The position numbers and the translations under genes were made by a program. Positions 34,880-45,377 of a stretch of DNA of 64,000 nucleotides are shown here, in pieces. The notes under the pieces are model-generated. The model saw nothing but the letters and a program-made list of their open reading frames with translations. It ran no database searches and was not told the DNA's origin. Origin of the DNA: Globodera rostochiensis (taxonomy: Eukaryota; Nematoda; Chromadorea; Rhabditida; Heteroderidae); the NCBI GenBank assembly GCA_018350325.1, contig JAEVLN010000003.1, forward strand, positions 4,716,105-4,780,104, read 5' to 3'. Within the stretch, counting starts at the first letter, position 1, and each line of letters starts with the position of its first letter.

Positions 34880-36083
34880 GAAAAAGCGATCATGCTCTTG
34901 TTGAAATATTTTCTTCTTTTTTTCTTTATTCATAAAATAAAGAACCAAATACCTAACGTTTGAAATCCCCCCCCCTTTTTTTGCCCATCGATGGCTCTCA
35001 CGAATGATCAGCCCGATTTTTGATCCTAAATCCCTTTTCCCTCCCTCCCATCTTCGGCAAACTCTGCACAGACCTGCCCGTCTACCATTCCGTTCATCCG
35101 ACGTGGCAGTTCGACGACGCCCTCCGCCACTGCCCGATATGCCGTGCCTGAACTTTGATCATCAGAACTCTGGACCCGCCCCATTTTTTGTTCATATTTA
35201 AGTCCACCGTTTTTCACCATTTTCACCGTTCACTCGGACAAATTCTTTGCTATCAATAAAGAACTTTTTCGTACAAAGCTCTTTTTTTGTACTTGGGTTT
35301 TTAGGTTTGCTGCCAACTTCCTTGTGGCCTTTACCCTTCCCAGGTATTCTTTCGGTCTTTTGGACTACACCCTTGCTTGCTTAAGAAAAGTCTCCGGACT
35401 TTCCCTTGTTCTTCAAAGGCTTCTGTGCCTGTCCTAAACCAAGTCCTTCGGACTGTCCTAAACCCCCTTTTGTGTTGCGCCTTTTGTCCAAACAGAAGGA
35501 TTGAGCCTGGTGCTCTAGTTAAGTACTGAGATCGAATTAGGAACTTCTCCGTCTGTCGAGAAAGCCAAACTTTGTTTTCCTACCCACGGAATACATCCCA
35601 CATGCTACCCCAGCCAAATTGCCTTGATTTTGGTCGAATTTCAGAGACCAGGTCGCTAATCGACCTGATCTAATCGGTCAACTCAAGGGACCGGCCTGAT
35701 CTATGATCGAAAGTTACACTTTAACCGACGACAATTTCCCGGTAGTGGTCAGTGAAGACCGTGAAAAATTTATTCTGCTTAGATAGTTCCTCTTTTTGGT
35801 TAAATTTATGCGGAGGGACAAGCGACGCCTGCTTATTTTACGAGGTCTTCACATGTCCGGTGGTGGGAATATGGGAGGTTGGAACAATGGAGCCATGATC
35901 TCGGGAATATTAGGTTGTAACAATAGGAGCCATGATCTCCTCTTTACCGATCGATTTATTGTGCCCCACAGAGTGGGATGCTATTTCGATGAATTGCCAG
36001 TTTTAGCCAATGCATGCATGCACTTCCTGTAGGCCGAATCACAGCACGACTTTGCCAAATGTAAGATCGAACCCCTATCCCTG
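34880..36083. other. Region with LTR-like features
   Basis: No host gene seen. A TATTTAAG box (35196) and CAATAAAG (35255) are spaced like a promoter and poly(A) signal of an LTR. They precede unusually GC-balanced DNA that runs to the cysteine-rich fragment at 36084. This may be an LTR and leader of a retroelement, but no second LTR was found in the window. Confidence 0.3.
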
Positions 36084-36331
36084 GTGGGGTGTTACAAATG
36101 TAGTACTGGCGGAAAATTCCGGTACAAATGCCACGCTTCCCTAGGAAGCCCGCTAACAGAAATCTGTTGCAGTGATGGAACTAATTGGGTCTTGTCGTGC
36201 TCCTCAAACACCACTGAAGAAGAAGCAGTCTTAAAATTGCCCCGCAGATGTGGACACGATGTGCGACGTCCATTGCCCTAGGGGAAAGACCCAATTCCCC
36301 TTACAAGGCACGTTCATTTACGTCTCCCGAC
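36084..36331 (+). pseudogene. Cysteine-rich envelope-like fragment of a retroelement
   Basis: The frames from 36084 carry a cysteine-rich stretch (CYKCSTGGKFRYKC, then EICCSDGTNW). After a frame change come DVHCPRGK and FPLQGTFIYV. The spacing recalls the glycoprotein (Gc-like) segment found in some nematode BEL/Pao retroelements. The frame change and the hAT-like insertion at 36332 mark it as broken. Identification is by pattern only. Confidence 0.35.
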
Positions 36332-37339
36332 CAGGGTTGCAACGGATTGGGAAAAAAGTCGGATACGGATTTCGGATCGGATTGTTCTTGAGAAAAAAGT
36401 CGGATACGGATTTCGGATCGGATAACGCAAAATTTGTCGGATCGGATTTCGGATATCGGATTTGAAAAAACACCGGATTTCGGATAACGGATTTCGGATG
36501 AAAAAATTTTTTAGTGGAAAAAACTGAAATTTTGGTGTTTTTTTAGAAGATTTCCGGGAAATGATAATTTATTCAATGTAACACTCAAGTTCAATAAGAA
36601 AAATCGCAAATGGGCAAATTATGGTGAAGAAAAAGTTTAACTTCCCATCCAGGGCCGTAACCAGAAAAATTTTTAGAGGGGGGGGGGCAAGCCAAAAAAA
36701 AGTCGATTCTTAGTTTTGTTGAAGTTTAATACCAAATAAAAAAATTTTAGGGAAAATTTCGATCTTTGGGGTGGATTTTTGGTAATAGAAAAAGTCCCTT
36801 TTTAGGGGGTACATTTTGTTTTATTGCTTTTTTCTTGCAAAATTTTGGGGAAAAATATTGAATTTTTTCTTCAAGAAATTTCTAAAAAATGCTTAAAAAT
36901 TGCATTTTTCTCAAGAAAATTGCTTAAAATATTGATTTATTACGGAAAAATCGCGAATTATTGATTTATTCTCAAAAAGCCAAAATATTGATTTATATTA
37001 ACTAAAAACTCGCTCTAATTTTAAAATTTTTCAAAATGAATGCTATTTCCGGGCTTCTCTCATGATTCCCTATTCGCAAAAAAAAACATGTTAAAACTTG
37101 AATTCTCGACCCTATTGATAAGCCCTTCGGTATGCTATTATATTTACTCGTTGGTTCATTTTTTTGTGTTCAATCATATCGGACAATTATCCGGATTTCG
37201 GATCTTTGCCAAAATTTGTCGGATCGGATTTCGGATATCGGATTGGCGCCCAAAATTTGTCGGATCAGATTTCGGATATCGGATTGAGAAAAACACCGGA
37301 TTTCGGATAACGGATTTCGGATGATCCGTTGCAACCCTG
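36332..37339. mobile_element. hAT-like palindromic element, 1008 bp
   Basis: The termini CAGGGTTGCAACGGAT and ATCCGTTGCAACCCTG are inverted repeats of the hAT type. CTCCCGAC at 36324-36331 and 37340-37347 is a perfect 8-bp target duplication. Tandem GGATTTCGGATCGGAT units flank an AT-rich centre. A single end of the same family (CAGGGTTGCAACGGATTGGG) lies at 44667. It interrupts retroelement-like sequence. Confidence 0.88.
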
Positions 37340-37382
37340 CTCCCGACCCCGCGTTCAATTTAAGAGATCCGGACTCTTCTCT

Positions 37383-39112
37383 TTATGGGAAGTTCGCTGC
37401 CTTCCCGGGGAGGGGTTGCCCGAAGAGGGACAGGGCGAGGAGGAGCAGGGCCCCAAGGTGGGGGGGGGGGGTACCAGAGGTGCCGAAGCATCCTCGCGGC
37501 TTCTTGGTCAAATCCTCCCGCCCCCGCTTGTCGGTGCGGGGGTCTTTCTCGCGGCCCCCGCTCCGGCAGAATGGGGGCGGGGCGGCCGGTCCACCCGGAG
37601 TTTGACCACTTTCAGCGGGAAGTAGTCGATGTGTATGCTCTCGGAGCGAGGGCAGTATCCGCCGTAGTGTTGGAGGGGCGGCCTTCTTGGGTGGATGGCA
37701 ATGTGCCTCCGGCGGAAGTGGTTGGGTTCTCACCGGCCAAATTTCGCTGGTGGAGGCCGAGAAGCGGGGGAATACGTCGAACATCAATTGAATGTTCGGT
37801 TGGAGGTGAGTGGTCCAGAGGGAGCCTCCCAACTGGACCGCTCTTAGAATTTCTCATTCGGCATTTCGCCGATTGGCATTTTCATACCATCGGGTTCCGT
37901 GAGTCCTTTCGACCCAATCTCCAACATTCTTGCCGTGCCGTCGAGAAGGGCTTCCGCCTAGAAGTCTTTTACTTCGCCGGAGTCCGGATCGTGTTCGGAC
38001 TGGAGGGGTGACCCTGGGTCAACTTCGCTCTTCCCCTGGATGTACTTCCAGAAGTGGCGAGCTCCGATGAGCATCTCGGGTTCGTCCCTAATCAGGGACA
38101 GTTCCCTTTCCACCTGGGAAGCCAGGGGGTCGCCGGTCTTCCATTCGGCCACCCAGAAGGGAGTGGAGATACGCTCTGCTCGGTTGGCGTCTCTCTTCTC
38201 CCTTCGGAGCACCCAAACGCTCCTCCAAGGGCCTTCTCTCTCTCCACTCTTTGGGTGAGCATGCCGAATGGCAGCTTGGATTTGATGAATAAAAACCCAA
38301 CTCGTTTACCGCGAACTCGTTCACACCCAACTCGTTCACCTACCCCGACTCGTTCACTTTTACCCGACTCGTTCACTTTTACCCAACATTCGGGTCCGGG
38401 GTTCGACATACATAAAAACGGAACCCGAATTCGTGTTTTTCGCACGAGTTTTGTATTTGAGTTTTTTTTTTATAGAGGTGAACGAGTTAGGTAAAAGTGA
38501 ACGAGTCGGGTAAAAATGAACCAGTCGGGTAAAAGTGAACGAGTCGGGAAAGTGAACGAGTTGGGGTAGGTGAACGAGTTGAGGGTAAACGAGTTCGCGG
38601 TGAACGAGTTGGGTGCCGTTCGATTTGATGGTGGAGGCCATAAACCGGTTCTGCTCATCCTCCCCAAAGTCTGTCAGTTGGAGACAGATCCGTTCGATGG
38701 CCTCCGCAAAATTGCGTAGGGATTGCACGGATTCTCCGGGTTTCGGGAGGTGAAGGAGTTCGGCTTGGAGCGACTCTACGAGACTCCGCTCGTCACCGAA
38801 TTTCCTCTTGAGGATGTCCACCACTCTCGGATAATTTTCATCCGTGGGCGGGAATAGGTCAATGGCTCGGCGGGCCGCCGATTGGTAGGGAGGCATCCCC
38901 AGCAAATAAATAGCTTTTTGAAATCGTCGATCTGGAGGCTTCAACGGAGCTTTCAAAGAGCCTCCAGAAGAGCGGCCACTCTCTCGGCTCCTGAAAGCTT
39001 CGGGATGGAGATCGGGGGAAGGGCAACTTCGTTGCGAGAAGGGACCCGGGAGGGGGGGGGGGGGGATTATCACGTGATTGGCGACCGGAAGTAAGCAAAG
39101 GGAAACAAGCAA
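37383..39112 (-). pseudogene. Broken BEL/Pao-type retroelement (gag and protease region)
   Basis: On the minus strand, 39050-38631 encodes a gag-like segment. One frame has EPREWPLFWRLFESSVEAS and, after a frameshift near 38940, another has FQKAIYLLG, AARRAIDLF, then VVDILKRKFGD and ESLQAELLHLPKPG. This resembles the conserved gag-derived domain of BEL/Pao elements (DUF1759 type). A piece at 38278-37958 contains EPEMLIGARHFWKYI, which resembles the 'ILIG-D-FW' end of their aspartic protease. Beyond it the sequence degrades, with a proline-rich frame to about 37383. A 334-bp palindromic element sits between the two parts at 38288-38621. Frameshift, insertion and missing pol show it is dead. 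Confidence 0.65.
38288..38621. mobile_element. Palindromic element with 9-bp target duplication inside the retroelement
   Basis: Tandem CGAACTCGTTCAC-type units in inverted halves (38292-38390 and 38478-38618) flank a short loop. GATTTGATG occurs at 38279-38287 and 38622-38630, a perfect 9-bp duplication. Removing the insert and one copy of the duplication leaves the retroelement frame open across the site, which independently confirms the boundaries. Confidence 0.88.
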
Positions 39113-39941
39113 ATGGAAAGGGGCGGGGTGGGAAAAGCGACTATCGATCGGTTACACTACGTTGCCACGGTAAAATACCGATTCGTTCCCCACCGATTCG
39201 TTCACCTTCGATTCGTTCCCCACCTACGATTCGTTTCTTTTGTAACGATTCGTTCCCCTCTATAAAATGATAAAAAACCTAAAAAACTCGTACAAACACA
39301 TGCGTAAAACATGAATCCGGGCTGCCTTTTTGCGTATATCGAACCCAGGACCCAAAATTCGAACAATTAGTCGAAAAAAAACCAAAAAATTTTTCTAAAT
39401 CGGAAGAGCAAATAAATTGCATTTTGAATGATTTTGTTACAAAACCCTAGAACCCCAAAAACCCAATTTTTTTAGAAAATTTTTCGAAAAAAGTTTTTTT
39501 TCGACTACTATAAAAGTGGTTTTGAGTGATTTCGAGTCTGGGCCCTCAGATCCATATTTTCCCGGAACTTTTTTTGAAGTTTTTTCAGGATGTGAATTTT
39601 GTCATCATTTTGCGCACATTTATTTAAAAAATATTTGGAATCTTATTTTTATTAATGGGGAGAGACGGACGAAATGACAAACCACTAATCCACCGAATCG
39701 CCTGGGCTGGTCTTTGTAAAAAGACCAAAATTTCACGAAAAATGTTCGAATTCGAGTTGGTGCGCAGGGAGACACAAAATTTCTAAAAATTCATTTGTAT
39801 AAAAAGTAGGGCGTCTAACAGAATTTTTGAGAAAAAAAAAGTTTGTGATGAAAACCCAAAAGAGTCCCCCCTATGGTTATCAACCCATTTTCGTGAAACT
39901 TGTCAACTCTACTCTAAAGAAATGCCCCCGTCTTTACTTTT
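39113..39941. other. Spacer with a one-armed CGATTCGTTCCCC block
   Basis: 39175-39266 carries tandem CGATTCGTTCCCC units like one arm of the element at 21062-21454, but no inverted partner follows. The rest is AT-rich with one 'ccccccctatgg' phrase (39858). No exon found. Confidence 0.5.
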
Positions 39942-42900
39942 TACCTTTTTTTGTTGCCCCTTTTTCATTTATTCAAAATGTTTTCAATTGGCGCTTTTTA
40001 GCTTTTAGAAATTAACTTAACGCAATCGCTTAAAATGATCGGCCGATTAATTCGCAATTTTCTGAACGGCCAACACATTATTTGCAAGGTTTGAATTTTT
40101 TTGTTATTATTTTTTGGTTGGATTTTGTTTTGGCCCAGGGAAAATGTAAAAATTCTTCTTTTTTTTTGAATAAATCGTTCGGTTTTCGTTTCGTTTTCGA
40201 CAAATTGTCGGGAAAAAACGACGACGAATTCTTTAGACGGGGGGGGGGGGTTGCAAAACCATAGGGGGGACCCTTTTCACAAAAAATTTCTTTAAAGTAT
40301 TTTAAAATCCTTTTTATACAAATACATTTTTTTGTGAAAACCCCGCAAAAACAAAAAGTTTTTGAATCGATTGAAATTTTGAAAAAAAACATATTTTTTG
40401 AAAAGTAAAGGGTCCCCTTTGGTTTTGCGACTCCCCGGCGTGAAAATCGGCGACCTCCCGTCTAAAGAAATGTCAAAACGACTTCCAAAAGCTTTTCGTT
40501 GCTTATTTTTGCGAAATATTAGTGAAAACGCAGACGAAAATGCTCGAGGAGTTGGAGGTGTTCGGATTTTAAAAAACGGCTCTATTGCAGTTTACACGAC
40601 ATAAAAAAAATAACACAACCATAGAAAAGTTACACGACCATAAATATAAATTGTGATTTACTGCTATTTGGGGTTCGTTAGGCTTAGGCCTAAGCTTAAT
40701 AAACCCCAAGCCAGGGTGGCTTAGGCCTTTTAAAGGTCGTGTAAACATTTTAAGGTCGTGTAATTTGTTTATGGTTGTGTAAACTGCAATAGACCCAAAA
40801 AACGATGGTTTATTCGGAATTGTAATGACTAAATCCGTCCTTTTCAAAAAAAAATGTATGATGCTTTTAGGGGTTTAACCTTTTGGAAAGACATTCGTAT
40901 GCAAATATTTTAATGCCGAACAAAAAACAATTTTTTTTAGATTCAACACGTTCAAACTGTTCGTGTGGCGTTTTTGCATCAACACAGCAAAAATGTGTAC
41001 CCGGCAGCCGTTCTTTCGTGCGGCGCTCGCATGGCGTCGACGTCGTCCAGTAAATTTTGGACATTTAATTAGCTCTGGAGTTTTTTTTCAGAGTTTTACG
41101 AAGTTTCAGACCGCCGCAGCAACCGGTCCAAGCTGTCGGGCGAGTACAGCAACAACAGCGGTTCCACGCTGTTGGACGATTACCACAATAACCGTGCAGC
41201 CAATCTTCAACTCGCCGATTTGGGCAAACACGCCATGGCATTTGCGCTGGACCCGCAAGGTTCAAGGTGCGAATTGCTGGGTGAACGATTTGAACAGCTC
41301 GGGCTGGCGCCAACCCGTTCATTCCATGGCGTGTAACTTTCTTCAACTTCCACCGAATAATTTAATACCATTTGGAGCTCGATAAATTGGCATAAGCTAA
41401 GCGATTGTACAAAACATTAAATAGTCATTCCATGAAAAGGGGGGAAAAATCCAATTTTTTTGGTTGTTATAGGTGAGGGGGGGGGCATAATGCACAAGCT
41501 GATTAATACAGAATTCGCATTAACATATCGCAGGTTCATCCTGCAAAAGTTGGGGCGTGCCAGATCGACGGAGAAGGCTCAGCTGGTGGACCTTTAATTT
41601 ATTATTATGCCGGTTTTTAACCTTGGTACTGAAGTGTTCCTTTTACCTGGGGATTCAAATGGTTGACTATAAATGTAAAAAAAATGTTATTTAGCTAATT
41701 AATGAAATATCGGCGCAAGTGACTCCCTTGTCCCTCCATAAATACGGTAATTGGGTGATCCGAAGTGTGCTTGAATACTGCACGGAGCAGCAAAAGCGTC
41801 CCGTGCTGGAACAACTGCTTGAGAATGTGCCCACTTTGGTCACGGATAAGTACGGCTGCTTCGTGATCCAACACGCGATTGAGCATGGACGGACCGAAGA
41901 CCGCGAGCGCATAATGCGCAGTCTGCATGAGAAAGTGCTTCTTAAGAATAAATTCCTAAAAAATACTTAAACACCCTTAAAAGGTCACTTTCCTTTCCCT
42001 CCATGAATACGGTAATTGGGTGATCCGAAGTGTGCTTGAATACTGCACGGAGCAGCAAAAGCGTCCCGTGTTTGAACAACTGCTTGAGAATGTGCTCACT
42101 TTGGTCACGGATCCGGTGAGTTAAGGGGTGGGTGGGGAATCGTGGATATGTGCAGGGGCTCCCCCATCTCATCACTGTTGTGTCCAGCACCAAAATTCAG
42201 AAAAGTGTTTTTCCGGGTATCGAGACCTTTTTCAAAACCTGAATCATAACCATTTTTGTTAAAGTACGGCAACTACGTGATCCAACAAGCGATTGAGCAT
42301 GGACTGCCCGAAGACCGGGCGCGCATTGTGCGCAGTCTGAAGGGGGACATTATGAAATACGCACAGGACAAGTTCGCCTTCAAGGTCATCGAGAAGTGTT
42401 TGATCTGCGGGACGGCGGATCAGAAAAAGACGCTGATCGACAACGTTTGTGGCGGGTGAGTTGCTTTATGCATTAAATGTGTGAGAAAGTAAAGCAGATT
42501 CGCAAAAAAAAATTTGCTTTTTTGAAAATTGCTTAACAAAAATGGAGATGCTGAATTTAAATGACACATTAGGGGCTTAGAAGGTTAATGATGTTATTTT
42601 TAAAGAGGGCTGAAGACGCTTCAAAATGCACAACAATTGATGGCTGACGAATTTGGCTCTTTTGTTATTCAGGTCCTCTGAAGATTTATTAGTTTTGGCA
42701 TAATATGGAATGCCTAATTAAGCATAATAAATTCAGAAATTTTTCGAGTACGGCACGGACGATCAGAAGGCTCGGCTGGTGGACGCATTGCGTGGCCACG
42801 TGTTGACTTTGGCGCTGCACGTGAACGGCTGTCGCGTGATCCAAACGACGTTGAAATCGGTGGACAAAACGTCACAAATGGAGGCAAAAAACATTTTATT

Positions 42901-44567
42901 TTTAATCATTTTTGCTTTTAATTTGTGTAACGATTTGACTCCCCCCCCTCAAAGGGCATCATTACATTTTGAGAAGTAATCATTTAAATTAAAAAACAAA
43001 ATAAATAAAATATTTTTTAAAGATAATCGAAGAATTGACGCCGCGTGCGTGTGTGATCAGATGCATCAAAGATCGTTATGGAATGCACGTCATGAACACG
43101 GTGAATAACACCAATAATAACAATTATATAAATGCGTTGTTTGAGTCTTAACCTAGGGGCTCCCGGGTTTGGGGGGTTAGCTTCATTGGAAACTGTTAAA
43201 TTTACAGATAATTGAACTCATCGAACCACAACGGCTTCATTTTGTCGTTGATGCCATAATGTACAGCCCGACGGATTCTGTACGTTTTTAAAGCTTTAAT
43301 CGAGTAGAAGATATGTTTCAACAATGTTCAAGCGGTTCAAAGCATTTCTAATAAGTAATATTTCCGAAACCCAAAATTTGAGATTTTAGAGTTTTTTGAA
43401 CTTTCTGCGTATAACTTTCTCGATTTTGTCCAAACACTTAATTTATGTTTACATAAAATTAAATTAGAACATTTCCAACTTTGTAATGGTTGTATTGAGT
43501 ATAATGTGAATAAAATCAAAGAATATTGGTGCTGTTAGAAACAATGAAAAATTTGCCAATCTAAGACTAAATCTTGAAAAGCATCCTTCGTCTCGTCCCA
43601 TCCTAACAGGTTGCCTCCCTTTGCCTCCATGAATACGGTAATTGGGTGATCGAACGTGTTCTTGAACTCTGTACGGAGCAACAAAAGCGTCCCATGCTGG
43701 AACAAATACTTGACAATCTGCTCTCTTTGGTCACGGATAAGTATGGCAGCTACGTGATTGAACGTGTGATTGAGCATGGACTGCCCGAAGACCGGGAGCG
43801 CATTGTGCGCAATTTGAAGGGGAACATTCTGAAGAACGCACATCACAAAGGCCTCTGCAGCATAATCGAAAAGTGTTTGGTCTTTGGTACGACGGAGCAG
43901 AGAAATGCGCTAATCGACCAAGTTTGCGCGGAGTGAGTTTTTCCCGGGAACCCCAAAAATTAAATTTTTGCTGTTTTTTGTTCAGCAACGGCACTGGCAA
44001 GCCGCCTTTGTTGGAAATGATAAAGCAACCGTTTGCCAACGACGTTGTGCTCAAAATGCATGACTTTGCGGACTCTGCGCATCGTGACAAAATGATGTTC
44101 GCCATCGAAGAACACATTCCGGCACTGATCCGTTTAAAAGCACGGCAATCAGAGCATCAGTGAGTTTTGTGTTGGCTTTTCTGCCCTTTTTAATTTCATC
44201 AGCAATTTTTTGTGATTCTCGATTTTGTTCTCGGGAATTAATTCATTTTTTCATAATGGCCATTGCGATAATTCGGTTTTTCTAAATATTTCAACACGCT
44301 ATTTTTTTGATTATGCGGTTTTTTCAAAAATAAGTACAATATTTGGTCCGGAATTTGAATGAATGTTTTTTGATTTCAGATCGCTTACCGCCGTTCAAGC
44401 ACAGCAAAGGGGCGTCGGCACAGTCGCCGACAAAAGGAAGAAGCCGAGTAACGGATAATAAAGCTTTGCTTATCGGTTAATTATTGCTGGTCTTTGATCT
44501 CTTGTTTGCATTTTTTTCGCCGTTAGACCATCGAATGTTCGCAAAATTCCAAAAACGTCAAATCTAT
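39942..44567 (+). repeat. Segmental duplication, copy B (PUF locus)
   Basis: This is the direct-orientation counterpart of 14640-20095, about 25 kb downstream, shorter because it has fewer repeat exons. Similarity is uneven: intron 1 and the last PUF exons are nearly identical between copies, while the middle exons differ clearly. Confidence 0.9.
40035..44458 (+). CDS. Second PUF (Pumilio/FBF) RNA-binding protein, about 13 repeats
   Basis: Fourteen exons join to 630 residues: 40035-40088, 40941-41049, 41092-41266, 41534-41585, 41695-41934, 41984-42115, 42265-42455, 42606-42672, 42737-42883, 43023-43100, 43208-43279, 43610-43932, 43986-44159 and 44380-44458. The repeat order, by similarity to canonical Puf repeats, is 1-5-6-5-6-7-2-3-4-5-6-7-8. 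Recognition triplets include YGNWVIR, YGCFVIQ, NGCRVIQ (the one fully classical A-type motif apart from repeat 1), YGMHVMN and FANDVVL. Exon 9 of the array (42737-42883) ends with a GC donor (GAG|GCAAAA). Exon 43610-43932 encodes repeats 5-6-7 without the intron seen in the paralogue. Exons 2a/2b are split by a 42-bp intron absent from the first gene; a second in-frame acceptor 18 bp on could shorten the product. Frame is intact throughout. Confidence 0.85.
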
Positions 44568-45377
44568 GAGAATTTAAGGGTGACACTGTAACTTACGCTC
44601 CAATAAATTGGAAACAACGACTTTGGCACGTGGCGCTGTTACTGTATTTATACTAGAGTCCGGACCAGGGTTGCAACGGATTGGGAAAATTTTCGCATAA
44701 AAAAATTTTTTTTTGCTAGTAGGAAATATTGAAACTGGTGATTCTTACAAAATTTTGGAGATGATAATTTATATGATGTAAGCCTTAACTTCAATAAGAA
44801 AAATTGCCAAATTATGATGAAGAAAAAGCAATTTTTTGAGCTTGACTTCTACTAATTTTTCGGAACTCTGAATTCCGACCCCAAAAATGTCGGAAGTCAG
44901 AAATCGGAATTCAGCCCATCCCTGATGTATAATTTAAAAAGTCAGTTCTAACCGTTTTTTAAAATTATTTAATGAACTTGCATATAATATGCTTTTATCA
45001 AGTGAATTCCAAAGTTTAACTCATTTTTGTTCTTCCTCAATTTTTAACTGTTCCAAAATGCGCGCCCATGCATCATCCTTCGGCTGATGTTCCATCCAAT
45101 TTCACAAATTTTGCAAGTTTAAAAACCCCAAATTTTAACTTCCCGAAAATTTTTTTGAAGCACCGCATTAAACAAACATTTTTTATCTTTTGAACAAAAA
45201 TAAACTCTCCTTTATATAATAATAAAATAATAATATATCCACCATCGAGAAACAGGAAGAGAGAAGGCCAAAGTCAACAATAAAGTTTAAAACTCCGAAA
45301 AATTTTTAAGAAAAAAATGATGATGGTCAATTGGTGCTGTTGCTGGGTACTCTCCTACTTACTAAGTGCTGCTGCTG
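44568..45377. other. Spacer between PUF gene and minus-strand gene
   Basis: No gene found. It contains a single hAT-like end (CAGGGTTGCAACGGATTGGG at 44667) with a decayed body and AT-rich DNA. This is 3' flanking sequence of both neighbours, which are convergent. Confidence 0.5.

Noticed and set aside
37385..38011. 208-codon plus-strand frame
   Set aside because: It is opposite BEL/Pao-like protease-region sequence, with composition typical of an antisense GC-rich frame.
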